In this document: positions 30,476 through 40,830 of the stretch, in pieces
Numbering within the stretch: the first letter of the stretch is position 1
Layout of the letters: each line of letters opens with the position of its first letter
Assembly (NCBI RefSeq): GCF_918797505.1
Contig: NC_092795.1
Coordinates: 23,237,131-23,301,130, forward strand
Source: Bemisia tabaci
Lineage: Eukaryota; Arthropoda; Insecta; Hemiptera; Aleyrodidae
Length of the DNA: 64,000 nt
Direction: 5' to 3'
Made by a program: the position numbers and the translations under genes
Notes under the pieces: model-generated
Told to the model about the DNA's origin: nothing
Databases searched by the model: none
Seen by the model: the letters and a program-made list of their open reading frames with translations, nothing else

Positions 30476-30659
30476 GTATACACGTATGTGATGTTTGCTA
30501 TATGTGGCGGCGATGACCTAATACAACAGCTTGCGTTTAACCCTCGGCTCCCATCAAGAATTTGTAAATTTTAATGACTAGAGATGAATTGTTTCTTTTT
30601 ATTGCTCCATTCAAAATAGAACTCAACAAAAGTTAAATTTTATCGCGATCAGACGTATT

Positions 30660-30880
30660 AAATACCGCCGTGTTTCATGAAAATGAAGCATGTAACCCGT
30701 AAAACAAACAATCTTAGAAGTTATACAGCTATAGGCGCGTCTTCACATTCGCGTGGTACTCCACGCATTATCTGTGAGTTGGTTTTGTGGTATGACCCAA
30801 CCGAACTCAAGTTCTTCCAGGAATCTGAGTAAAGCTTACTTTCAAATCTTCAAAAAATGCTCAATTGTTTCGCCCTGAGA
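30660..30880. repeat. Repeat P, copy 4
   Basis: More diverged, with AAACAAACAATCTTAGAAG, GGCGCGTCTTCACATTCG and TGGTATGACCCAACCGAACT. The region just right of it (30901-30950) repeats a piece found near 25082. Confidence 0.6.
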
Positions 30881-31366
30881 GTAAATTACTTTCAATAATT
30901 GAGTTGGGTTTCAATTGCGACGGTCTAAAATGTCTGTCCCAAACTTTCAAATACTGGAATATGTCCATCAAACGTTTCTCCCCGAAGATTTCGGGGTTTT
31001 AAAAGCATAATGCTTTTCAGAATAGCCGAGTACTTTTTCATTTATGTCAGAATCTACTTCGAAATAATTTTGAAGAGGATATTTAATGAAGTTCTTTTTG
31101 ACTCGAGTAGGCACTGTCTTCAGTGCGAGGTATAGACGAAGAGCTGCTGCGCTCTATTTAAAAGGGGGATGTAAGATGAGCATTCAAATAAGGGTTAACA
31201 ACTTTCTATTCACAAGCCCAAAAAATTATGTTAGGGACCTCAATTAAAAATTAAAGATTAAAAATAAATTAATAAACGAATTTTTATAAATTTTTTCCGA
31301 GGTTGACTCATTATGTTTCAGCCCCCAGTCTTCTTCGTGGACGCTAGGCACTGTAACAAATGAAAG
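30881..31366. other. Spacer
   Basis: No gene. Contains the GGGTTTCAATTGCGACGG piece shared with 25088. Confidence 0.45.
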
Positions 31367-31368
31367 TA

Positions 31369-31674
31369 CACGGAGAAAACCACTTCGTGCGTGGGACCCG
31401 AAGTTTAGATCATATGGATTTCTGAAGTTTTCGGATTAAGCATCTGGACACTTTTAGTTTGGTTTGGATCACACATCTGAAACTTCAGTTCTTACATCTG
31501 AAGTACTTCGGTTTTCACATCCGAAAAACTTCGGTTCACACATCTGAAGTACTTCAGATGTGTGATCCGAACCTCGACAGCTAGACCTAAAGTGTTCAGA
31601 CGCTCAATCCGAAAACTTCAGAGATCCATATGACCTAAACTTCGGGTCCCACGCAAGAGGTTTTTTTCTCCGTG
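31369..31674. mobile_element. TA-2 MITE with TA duplication
   Basis: The 306-bp foldback starts CACGGAGAAAA and ends TTTTTTTCTCCGTG, flanked by TA (31367-31368 and 31675-31676). The arms carry GGGACCCGAAGTTTAG, TCTGAAGTTTTCGGATT and GAAACTTCAGTTCTTACATC in inverted order, converging on repeated ACTTCGG/CCGAAGT words. Confidence 0.85.
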
Positions 31675-31676
31675 TA

Positions 31677-32411
31677 ATAATATTTTAAAAATAAATGGGG
31701 GGGGGGGAGTTGTGAAGGGGCGAATTGAGGACGAAGCTAGAGGCATTATTCAAAGGTGATTGGTCCTTTGCATGTCAGAACCCAGACGGATCGGAACAAA
31801 ACCGGGCCCGGCTCCTTTTGATTTTTCAGGGCAAGGCGGAAGGATGCACGGCTCGAATTTCGTCGCTCTTCATTATTCGCGGCCGCGCGGTATTCACGAG
31901 CGACTCCTGAAAGGAGGGGAGATTCGATCCTTAAACCGCGTATGCGGGTGCGATTTCCATCCGAGTTAGGTTTTTTTTATCTCGCAGCGGGGAAATCTCC
32001 CTTCGAACCCCCTCCTGTGACGGTGAACTACGGAGTGAGCGAGAAATTAGAGCGCAAGGATGCCTATCTCCCGCGAGTTTCGGTCGCCTAGTTTTTCTCG
32101 GCGGCCGTAATGGCCAGTTTGATTTTTCCTCATCGTTGCCAGATTTTTCTGAAAAAAAACTCAGAGAGTTTATTGTTGTATTAACTAGAAATTCTTTCTC
32201 ACCGTTGCCAAATCTAGCCGACGAACACTGAAAAAAAATTCTGCACACGCAAAAAAAATAGTTGGTGCTGATGGCAGAACCTTCTGTTCACAGAACTCCT
32301 ACACTTTCTCCGTTATACTTGTAGGATTTTTCTGCCGTGAGAACAGAACTTCAGTCGTGAGCACGGAGTAGTCTGTTCTCATAACGGAAACTTCTGTAAA
32401 TGTTACAGTGT
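31677..32411. other. GC-rich patch and spacer
   Basis: A GC-rich, CpG-containing patch (31720-32110) has no shared repeat. From 32229 to 32410, CACTGAAAAAAAATTC and a closing ATGTTACAGTG with AGAAC/GTTCT words suggest another decayed foldback element, but the pairing is weak. Confidence 0.4.
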
Positions 32412-32413
32412 TA

Positions 32414-32751
32414 CACGGAGGAAAAAACTTCGGGCGTGGGACCCGAAGTTTAGGTCATATGGATCTCTGAAGTTTTCGGATTGGGCATCTGAACACTTCA
32501 GGTCTAGCTATCGAGGCTCGGATCGCACATCTGAAACTTCAGTTCTTATACATCTGAAGTACTTCAGATGTGAGAACCGAAATTTTCCGGATGTGAAAAC
32601 CGAAGTACTTTAGATGTAAGAACTGAAGTTTCAGGTGTGTGATCCAAACCTCAGCAGCTGGACCTAAAGTGTTCAGATGCTCAATCCGAAAACTTCAGAG
32701 ATCCATAGGACATAAACTTCGGGTCCCACGCATGAGGTTTTTTTCTTGGTG
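32414..32751. mobile_element. TA-2 MITE with TA duplication, copy 2
   Basis: The 338-bp copy starts CACGGAGGAAAAAAC and ends TTTTTCTTGGTG, flanked by TA (32412-32413 and 32752-32753). The arms align throughout with 31369-31674. Confidence 0.85.
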
Positions 32752-32753
32752 TA

Positions 32754-33571
32754 CAAAGATTGTGCAGGATTGATCCAGAAGTCAGGGAAAAACTGTATTC
32801 CCGGAAATGGACGAATTCTCAGGCGTTGTTACACTGTTCCAGCCCTTGTTACGGCCGGCTGAGAACATCCTGAAATTATATAAACCATGATCTAATATTT
32901 GCCGGAAGTCAATGAATTTTCTCAAAATTGATCATGGAAAACCAATAAAAATCAAAGAATCTTAACCTTATTGTTCTATAGACATGCTTTGGCACCCACA
33001 TGCTGGAAAAACCTAGAATCACAAAACCTATCAAGAATCGAAAGTCGGTCAAGGAAGTTATAAACCGAAACGTGGTATCTTTAAGTGTCAAAAACAGAAA
33101 TTTTTTTCTCTTTCAGCTTCAAGTTAATTTTAATTTTTACAATAATTTGATGTGCTACGTTGGTTCGTCTTTAAATAATTATAGACAAGTTAAAAATCCG
33201 ATCACTGTCTCGCGGACTTGGGAGAAGAATTTTATGTATTCCACAAGAATCTGGAAGAAAACGGGAAGTATCTTCAGTTTTTGCTATGGAAATCACTTCC
33301 TAGCAATGAAAGAAGTCGAGAAAAGTAAACTAAATGAAGGATGCTAAAAACCATAATTTTATCACACAGTCTAACATCTGCGCCTCTCGCCTCGCGCTCT
33401 CACTCCTAATAAAACCAGAAAAATACGTAGATTCGTGATTTTTTTCCGGTTTCCCGTCTCGATTGGATTGAATTCGGTGGATGGGAACGAAGTCTCCCGA
33501 TGTGTCGAGTAGATAGTGAGGCCGTGCAAAAATAATTTTTGATTGGTCGCTCACCTCTGAGAGGGAATACT
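32754..33571. other. Spacer
   Basis: No gene or shared repeat. Overlapping 115-codon frames on opposite strands have no recognisable domain. Confidence 0.5.
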
Positions 33572-33781
33572 CTGCCATGCATAAGAAAAACACCGTATGA
33601 GCCTTTGGATGTTGCCGAGTTTCCTTTGATACAATTTTGTGAATATTTTTCGCACTTTGATCTATAATATCTGACAATATCGACGGGAAATATGCATATT
33701 TTCCCTCCGAAATAAACGATTCATCAGAGGATATTTGGGAACTCTCGAATGTTCATACGACGTTTTTTCTTAGCACGGCAG
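33572..33781. mobile_element. Q4 MITE, short copy
   Basis: The 210-bp copy starts CTGCCATGCATAAGAAAAAC and ends TTCTTAGCACGGCAG. The flanks TACT and TACG agree at three of four positions. Confidence 0.8.
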
Positions 33782-34219
33782 TACGGACGATTGAATTTTA
33801 TTAACCTTTTTGAGAGACTTTTCCCCCCTGCTGATTCTGAAACCAAAAATTTCATGGCTGGCAGAAACAATCGACTTGGAATCCGATCACTATTGTTTGT
33901 AGCCTGTTGGTCAATTGCATAATCCTGTTCTGCTTTTACTTCCGGACACTCAAATCTGTTACGGGAATTTTCAAATATGATTCTCTTTTATGTTGTATCG
34001 AATTGGTGCACAGTCTATGTTTTCTCCTGTTATACCTACGTGATTTCTACAACAAAAGTGCAAGTATGCTAAAAATGAATTTAAAAGGAAAAATTATAAA
34101 TATAATGGTCTCGCTTATTATTGATCATATCGGATAAGTAAATGCGTCACTAGGTCTGACTTTTTTTCTTTTTCTTTCTGTTTCTTTTTTTTCTTTTTTT
34201 TTTTTTTTTTTAAATAAAT
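33782..34219. other. Spacer with T-rich end
   Basis: No gene. A T/C-rich run at 34160-34211 leads into the STEP element. Confidence 0.5.
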
Positions 34220-34518
34220 CAGGGTGTCTATAAGTCCGGAATTTCCGGAAATAGCACTGATTTTTTAAAGGCGGTCCGGAAGTACTTAAAAAGTGCGGAA
34301 TTTCCGTAAGAAGGTCCGGAATTTTTTTCCTTTTTGTCGCAATCTGAGCGAAAAATTCCAAATTTTGAAATACCTCGAATTTCGTCAAATGGAGGTACTA
34401 AGTAAAAAAGTACTGAATTTCTCTGTTGAGGAGGCACTGAATTTTCTTGGGTATGTACTGAAAAAGTACAGTAAAAGTACTGATTTTTCCTGTTCTGCCT
34501 TTTCTAGTAGACACCCTG
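34220..34518. mobile_element. STEP element, full length
   Basis: The 299-bp element runs from CAGGGTGTCTATAAG to TAGTAGACACCCTG. In order it holds GTCCGGAATTTCCGG, GGCGGTCCGGAAGTAC, AAAGTGCGGAATTTCCG, TCGTCAAATGGAGGTACT and two further copies of the AGTACTG word. The flanks show no clear duplication. No coding frame is conserved between copies. Confidence 0.85.
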
Positions 34519-35003
34519 TAGATGCTTCAATATGGGTGACTTTTTCTTTGATATCAGCATATTTTCTTAATTTCAGAAAAAATTCCTCTTGGTGGCAAAT
34601 CTGAGAATATTTTTGCTCAGATTAAGTCACTTTTTCCGATGCTGGGTCCCGCAAGGTTCCTCTCAAGAAAGCTCTCGCCACTCTCTCGGCCGTTGTGGAG
34701 CCTGAGCTAAGCTTAAACAAGAAGCGATAAGCTTTTTTAAAAGCGGTTGACGCCGGGTGGAGGCGGAGGGGGAGGGGTTGGTGGGGGTGCCAGCGTTGTG
34801 CCGGAAGGAAGGAACCGGATTGGCGATTAAGTTTTAAGCGAGATGCAACGAGGGCCTATCTGCTCATCTTCGAGCTCATCCGGGAGCAGGTGAGGGAGGA
34901 ATTAAATAAATTCTCGCACTAGGCGACTTAACTCCGTGTCGGGTGCCCTCTCTCCCCCCCCCCCCCCCTGCCTCCGGCCTACGCTCTAGATTGACGGAAG
35001 CAA
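34519..35003. other. GC-rich spacer
   Basis: A GC-rich patch (34640-34990) with a C run near 34957. No gene. Confidence 0.45.
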
Positions 35004-35290
35004 TGCCGTGTTAGGGAAGAACGCCGCATGAACATTCGCATGTTGTCAAATCGTCGCTCCTCTAGCGTAAGCGCGTACCTCGATTTGCACGTGACCCCTG
35101 TGCTCCGTATAACTCTATGCTTTCTAAGACCCATGTGAAAATAGAGATGCGCCCTTACGTCGGAGGAGCGACTCCGATGAGGAGGAAATGTCCCTCAATT
35201 TAGTATTAGATGCCGAGAAAAATTATGAATATTTTCTCGCAAATTTTTCAGAAATAATAAATTGCATTGAATATTATTTTACAAACCAGC
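35004..35290. repeat. Q4 left part interrupted by a small foldback
   Basis: TGCCGTGTTAGGGAAGAACG and GCATGTTGTCAAAT are Q4 left-end sequence. After an inserted palindrome, Q4-like sequence resumes (GAGGAGGAAATG, ATGAATATTTTCTCGC, TTTTTCAGAAAT). No right end is visible. Confidence 0.6.
35053..35172. repeat. 120-bp foldback inside Q4
   Basis: GTCGCTCCTCTAGCGTAAGC at the left pairs with CTTACGTCGGAGGAGCGAC at the right. It separates the two parts of the Q4 copy. Confidence 0.65.
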
Positions 35291-35295
35291 GTTGC

Positions 35296-35552
35296 TTGAA
35301 ATCGATAGACAAAACTATACACAAAGACGGAAAAATAAATATTGAGGGATCCTATCGGTGGAAATAGGTGGTTGCAATGGACAAATGAAGTAGGTAATAG
35401 ACTTACGAACTGCAACCAACAAGAGACCCTATAATAGTTCCTCTCAGTCTACAAGAACTACCCATTTCAACCAATTAGGATCGCTCTGTACTCCCTATGT
35501 CTTTTTTTGTATATAGCTTTGTCTATCAATTGCAAAAATTAGCCCGCAGCGG
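35296..35552. repeat. Foldback family U, copy 1
   Basis: ATCGATAGACAAAACTATAC pairs with TATATAGCTTTGTCTATCAA, then GACGGAAAAATAAATATTGA and GATCCTATCGGTGG pair with CAATTAGGATCGCT. About 255 bp. Confidence 0.7.
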
Positions 35553-35559
35553 GCGTATT

Positions 35560-36070
35560 TTTGAAATTGCTCGACATAGAAGTCGAAGGGAAAATGGAGC
35601 GATACTATTGGTGGAAGCAGGTTATCGTGATGGACAAAGGATGTTGTAGACTAACCAATGGCAACCTATGAGAGACCGTATAGTGATGGTAAAACTGCAG
35701 AAATGCGTATCCTTGTTGCGGTGTCTCAATGTCTGCTCCTGTTTTATTCTTTAAAGGAAACCGAACCAACATCATGCCTTGAAATATTCCTACATAATTC
35801 TTCTTATAGAGAAGAAAAATCACCAAAGCCTTCAGTAATATGACGTTTAGTGGTTTTCCATGTAAAAAAATAAAATACAACAGGAAGTCTGCAACTCCGC
35901 AAACCGATGTACACATTTCTGCAGTTTCATCATCGCTAGGTAGTTAGTGTATCTTTTTTCCTCATATTCTGTAACAATCACACGTTTCAGCCAATGAAAA
36001 CGCTCCATTCGCCCTATGTATACGTTGTCTATAGCTTTATTTACGAATATCAATAATCAGCCCACTAAGT
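35560..36070. repeat. Foldback family U, copy 2, with family T centre
   Basis: The outer arms resemble U copy 1 (ATGGAGCGATACTATTGG pairing with ATGAAAACGCTCCAT). The inner arms are family T, for example AAAACTGCAGAAATGCG pairing with ACATTTCTGCAGTTT, then GCTCCTGTTTTAT with ATAAAATACAACAGG. Either T inserted into U or U is the longer form of the same family. Minus-strand frames of 68-103 codons cover the arms. Confidence 0.65.
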
Positions 36071-36567
36071 GCAGGTATCATCATCAGTCAATTCTTAGAT
36101 ATGGCTCCACTCGCTACTCGAAAACGGGACTATTTCATGTACAGAGAAGGGATCTTACTCACTCGAGCAACTATTCGAACTCCGTTGTAGTCATTTTGCC
36201 TACACGTGGATTTGCGGGCGTTTTCAAAACTTTAGCTGCGTTCGCGGTACGGGACGTGGATTGCATAGGGAGCATAGAGCGTTACCTCCTTTGTCCCGTT
36301 TTTCAATTGCTTTATCTATCAATTTCAGTAATCAACCATTGTCTAAATTGGACGGATTTAATCAGAATTTCACGCTGTATAAGATTCTCTCATGTTTTAT
36401 GAACTCCCCAAACGTTACAGAGGGAACGGTATATTTATTCAAAGTTACCGAAGAGACTATTTTAACTTTAATATGGTGCGCATCTTGATTGTGCATGGAT
36501 TTCCTCTGGAGAATCACCCAAAACAAAGCTTCTGTGCGAATAAATTATAGAAATTTGCGTGTATAGA
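36071..36567. other. Spacer
   Basis: No shared repeat. A 128-codon forward frame (36016-36402) starts inside the palindrome and is rejected. Confidence 0.45.
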
Positions 36568-36870
36568 CAGGGTGTCTACAAGTCCGGAATGTTCGGAAAG
36601 TCCGGAAATAGTACTGATTTTTTACGGGCAGTCCGGAAGTACCGAAAAAGTGCGGAAATTCTGCAAGAAAGTTCGGAATTTTTGTCATTTTTGTCGCAAT
36701 TTTAGCGAGAAATTTAATTGTTTGGAATTTTTCGAATAATTTCGTTGAATGGAGGTACTGAAAAAGTACCGACTTTTTCTATTGAGGAGGTACTGAATTT
36801 CCTGGGAATATACCGAAAAAGTACTGTAAAAGCACTGATTTTTGGCCGGCCTATTTTAGTAAGCACCCTG
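36568..36870. mobile_element. STEP element, full length
   Basis: The 303-bp copy runs from CAGGGTGTCTACAAG to TAGTAAGCACCCTG, with every internal family block present. Confidence 0.85.
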
Positions 36871-37539
36871 CTAGATTAAGTTGTGACGGTCCACACATGG
36901 GAACGGCACGACACCCCCCCCCCCGCCCCTTTTCGCCCTCTTACTCCCTAGCTCGTGGGTGAAGGAAAGAGTATATTTATGACTGGTGTCATTTATTTTA
37001 TCCATCACCACCACAGCTTTTAACTTGTGTTTTAACTCAAACAGAAATTAACACGTCGCTTGATTGCTCGAGTCGCTCGCAAGGAGCTCCCCTTATTTTT
37101 CATCCCTCCCCGCGCGAGCCTCCCCCCTCATCCCCCCTCGTGTCCCCCGCCCCTGTTTTGTTTGATTTATTGTTGTGCGTTACGGCCGTTTTCTTTTCGC
37201 TCCATCACATCGGTTGTCTCTCCCGTCAGTTCCCTCTCCCCTCACCCCCGCCCTCCCTAATTCTTTTTTTTTCGATGGGTAAATCGAGTTAGCCGTGAGG
37301 GTGCGTTTTGATCGGACGCTGGCCGGGATGTTTTCGCCCAGTGCGCGCAGAGCGACTTCTCACAGCGGCTCGCTTGAATAATTCGATCGTTTTAGGCCAG
37401 GGCTGGTGGAGGTCTGGAGAGGTAGAGGGTAGAGGTCCAGGAAACTCTTACAAGTCAGTAATTGAGTCGCACACCGAGAAAAAAGATTGGTAGAATTTAC
37501 CATTCAAAATACACGCTAGAAGCATGGACAACTATGCAC
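36871..37539. other. GC-rich spacer with C runs
   Basis: C-rich patches at 36912-36930 and 37090-37260. No gene is supported. Confidence 0.45.
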
Positions 37540-37703
37540 CAGTGGTGATGCGTGAGTGACCGATTACCGATGTTTCCCCATTTGAAACTGTAGCAAAAAA
37601 TCGATTATTAAGGTGTTTGTTGCGAACACCCTGTTTATCGATCCTTTTTCATGGGTTTAAATGACAGATCAATCGATAAATCGCAAAGCACGCCACGTCG
37701 CTG
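37540..37703. mobile_element. HAT-1 MITE with 8-bp target duplication
   Basis: The 164-bp copy runs from CAGTGGTGATGCGTGAG to GCACGCCACGTCGCTG. The flanks CTATGCAC (37532-37539) and CTATGCCC (37704-37711) match at 7 of 8 positions. The central GTGTTTGTTGCGAACACC pairs as a hairpin. Confidence 0.85.
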
Positions 37704-38513
37704 CTATGCCCCTTACGAGGGGTTGCCTTGTCAGGATCCTTTAAACTCGAATTCGTGTCAATGTCCGAACCGCGAAAAAAGCCCGAAGATAATTTTTCCG
37801 CTAGAAAAGAAAATAAAAAAGAAATGTTTGGCATACTTAATCCCGACGCGTTCCCGCAGGACACCCCAGCCGTCGAAAGGTCCTCGCAACGTCCCCCGTT
37901 AGGGCCTAAACCAGGAGCCGGCTCATAACGTCTTCATCACGAGGGACCGATCGCGCGCGGAAGGGGGGGGGGATTTACGAGCAAGATTAAAATTCGCCGT
38001 TGCGGTCGGCAACCCGCCTAGCACTGACGAGCAATTAATGCAAATGACTCGTGGAGCCGGCTTATTAGCATCGGACCGAAAACATGCAAATTATACCACC
38101 CCCCCCCCCACCTCCACTCGGGGTTCATCCCCGGGACGAGTGGATAAAAAAGGGGGCGACGAGCGGCCCCCGGATTATTTATAATTGAAAGGCGGGGGAC
38201 GGGAGGACGCGGGGAGGGGGGACGGAGGGAAAGGTGAATATTTCATGATTAATTCAAATCTTCGGATCTTCGCGTCCCGGCTAATGGACGAGTCCGAAAT
38301 AAGGCGTTCAGGTGATGACGACGAGGAGGGGGGGGGGGGGGTTGCCGCCGCGGAGAAAAATGATCGTCGCTTTGGAGAGCCGCCCTGAAAGTGGTCGCTT
38401 TTCGGGAGCTCGAGAATTTCAGTGACACGCGGTTGGAGTATGGTGTAAGGGACGTCGAAAATACGGGGATGGATTTGTTGCACACGAGAGGGGAGATGGA
38501 AAAGCTTTGCCAC
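37704..38513. other. GC-rich spacer
   Basis: A GC-rich stretch with C runs near 38098 and G runs near 37963 and 38329. The frames on both strands are low-complexity or unrecognised. Confidence 0.45.
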
Positions 38514-38674
38514 CAGTGACGTGGCTTGCTTTGCGATGCATCGATTGATATGCCATTAAATCTATGAAAAAATATCGATTATCTTGGCGTTTGCTGCGAA
38601 CAACATAATGATCGATTTTTTAACATACCTTCAAGTGGGATGATATCGATAGTCGATTATCACGCCCCAGCACC
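38514..38674. mobile_element. HAT-1 MITE, eroded right end
   Basis: It starts CAGTGACGTGGCTTGC and keeps GCGATGCATCGATTGATA, GGCGTTTGCTGCGAACA and TATCGATAGTCGATTATCAC. The right terminus is altered and no duplication is clear. Confidence 0.75.
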
Positions 38675-38710
38675 GATTCCCATGCTCCAAACGAAGTCCA
38701 CATGATCTTC

Positions 38711-38833
38711 TAGACGAAATAATGCCAAATTTCCTTCTTTAAAATACGAATTTTCTGGGATACTAGTTCATGATTTTCTCTCATTATTTCAGATAATTTT
38801 GCACTCAATTTAACTAAAATTATCTGAAAATGT

Positions 38834-38895
<62 letters not shown>

Positions 38896-38943
38896 TTTAG
38901 CGACGTTTAAATGTTCATGTGGCGCTTTCCTTCGGCAAGGCAC
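38711..38943. repeat. Q4 remnant with TA microsatellite
   Basis: AATGCCAAATTTCCTTC, ATTATTTCAGATAATTTTG and the right-end GTTCATGTGGCGCTTTCC identify Q4 without its left end. A GTGTGTGTATATAT microsatellite occupies 38833-38890 within it. Confidence 0.65.
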
Positions 38944-38959
38944 GACTATACACACAACA

Positions 38960-39120
38960 CAGTGGCGATTCTTGAAAGTCGGCAACACTGTTTACCCTCC
39001 ATTTAAATGTATGTAAAACAATCGATTCTCGGTGAGCCAGCTCGCTTTACTTAAAATCGATATTTTTGATGAATTCATATGAGGGAAACACAGTGTTGTC
39101 AACTTTCAAAATTGTTACTG
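38960..39120. mobile_element. HAT-2 MITE, copy 2
   Basis: It starts CAGTGGCGATTCTTGAAAG and ends CAAAATTGTTACTG, with the CTCCATTTAAATGTATG and AAAACAATCGATTCTCGG blocks as at 19705. No target duplication is visible. Confidence 0.75.
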
Positions 39121-39257
39121 AAAGAGAAGCTAACCGAGTAGACTTTGTACGTAAGAGTGCTCAAAAATCGTGCTGAGCATGACCAAAATACACTTCAGCA
39201 CGCGTATTTTGTACACTTACTTTTGTTCTCTTGATTGGTCGAGAATGTCAAGGAGTC

Positions 39258-39434
39258 ACTATATTTATGAATATTTTCCCCTGAAATTCCAGGAACTTTC
39301 GGTGAAATTGCGAACAAAATTATCCGAAAAATTAGAAGGAAAATATTCATTAGTTTACCAGAAAATTCGTGTTTTATCCTAGGATATTTGGCAACGCCTT
39401 AAGGTTCATACGGCGTTTATCCTTAGCACGGCAG
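39258..39434. repeat. Q4 right part
   Basis: TTTATGAATATTTTCCCCTG, GGAAAATATTCATTAG and TTATCCTTAGCACGGCAG belong to Q4. The left third is absent. Confidence 0.75.
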
Positions 39435-39437
39435 TAA

Positions 39438-39711
39438 AGGCCTAGATACACACGGCGCTTAATCGCCGCGATAGAAAGACGGAATCCAATGGGGAGCTTT
39501 GATTTCGATCCATTGACGTCGATTTATCGAAATCAAGGCTCTCCATTGGCTTTCGTCTCTCAATCGCGGCGATTAATCGCCGTGTTTGAAAGACGGAAGC
39601 CAATGGAGAGCCTTGATTTCCATCCATTGACGTCGATATATCGAAATCAAGGTTCTCCATTGGCTTTCGTCTTTCAATCGCGGCGATTAATCGCCGTGTG
39701 TATCTAGGCCT
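39438..39711. mobile_element. PIF/Harbinger-like double palindrome, TAA duplication
   Basis: The 274-bp element has terminal AGGCCTAGATACACACGGCG and its inverted complement, flanked by TAA (39435-39437 and 39712-39714), the usual TWA duplication of PIF/Harbinger. Inside are two successive palindromic units of about 130 bp, each running from CGGCG(A/C)TTAATCGCCG through CCAATGG and TCGAAATCAAGG back to its own inverse. Confidence 0.75.
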
Positions 39712-40246
39712 TAAGGGTCGCCGAATCTGAAAGACCCATTTTTCGCCGCGAGAGCTTGTAGTCGCGGAAATAGGTGGTGACATCTAACGTTACATCAAAC
39801 ACGACATCAGCTTCTTTGTCCTTTATGAACACGCGGCTTGCACGCCGAAAAGAAATGTTTCGGCCGCGTCTTCGAGAGCTTGATGACGGGCCCCACCATC
39901 GGAGCTCCCCAAAGCAAAGACGGCTTTTTCGTGAGATTCCGCGAAGTCGGGAACCCTCAAAGCAAGGTCGTCGGGGCTACGCCGGGCTTTGCGGGGAGTT
40001 TTGACCCTTTGATCGGGGAATGACTTGGCTCCAACTTTGACTAAATTCTACTTGAGCCTCGAGGGCTTCGGATGCTCATCCCTGGCTCGCCTCCCCCCCC
40101 CCCCCGCTCACCCCTCTCAGTCCCCAAACCTTATCCCCGCAAGCCTCTCAGCCGCTTTATTGTGTGCGGCTGATGATAGGTGCAGCTCCTCTCCGATTCT
40201 CTGTGCTACCGAATGTCTGATTCGTCGTTTACTTTGTTGTCGTGCC
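39712..40246. other. GC-rich spacer
   Basis: A C run at 40094-40104. No shared repeat or recognised frame. Confidence 0.45.
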
Positions 40247-40410
40247 CGGTGGCGTGGCGTGTGTTGCGATGTATCGATTGCTGCTTGTATTTAAACCTAT
40301 GGAAAGGATCGATTAACAGGGTGCTCGCAGCGAACACCTTGATAATCGATTCTTTACCACGGATTCAAATGGGGAAATATCGATAATCGATCATTCACGC
40401 CGCGCCACAG
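40247..40410. mobile_element. HAT-1 MITE with perfect 8-bp target duplication
   Basis: The 164-bp copy runs from CGGTGGCGTGGCGTG to CACGCCGCGCCACAG, flanked by GTCGTGCC on both sides (40239-40246 and 40411-40418). The central hairpin is GGGTGCTCGCAGCGAACACC. Confidence 0.92.
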
Positions 40411-40484
40411 GTCGTGCCACCGAGGAGGGCAGTTTTAAAGCCAAATCGAGACTAAGTCATCAAAGATTTCTGTCTGACTTAGAA

Positions 40485-40830
40485 AGAAATGATGACGAGA
40501 ACTTGAGATGAAAAGGAGAAGCCCTCGGCGCGGCAATCGGCATAGGGAGAAATGATGACGAGGACTTGAGATGAAAAGGAGAAGCCCTCGGCGCGGCGCG
40601 GCAATCGGCATGTAACACATATTAGCGCCTACGAGACTGCACGAATACTTCACGCATTGTATCAAACACAGTGCGGTTATTGTGGTCAGCGTGAAACGGA
40701 TAGCGCCTACAAGAATACATGAATACTTCACGCATTGCGCCAAACACAATGCGGTCAGCTTGAAACGCATAGTGCCTACAAGACTGCGTGAATACTTCAC
40801 GCATTGCGCCAAAAATGGTGCATGCGTTCG
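40485..40830. repeat. Two adjacent tandem arrays
   Basis: First array: two units of about 70 bp, from AGAAATGATGACGAG through AAAAGGAGAAGCCCTCGG to CAATCGGCAT. Second array: three units of about 73 bp built from AGCGCCTACGAGACTGC, AATACTTCACGCATTG and AAACACAGTGCGG. Minus-strand frames of up to 125 codons span both and look repetitive rather than genic. Confidence 0.8.

Noticed and set aside
35605..36053. Coding gene on the minus strand in the U/T palindrome
   Set aside because: The two frames fall on palindrome arms, overlap in different frames and are not kept in related copies.
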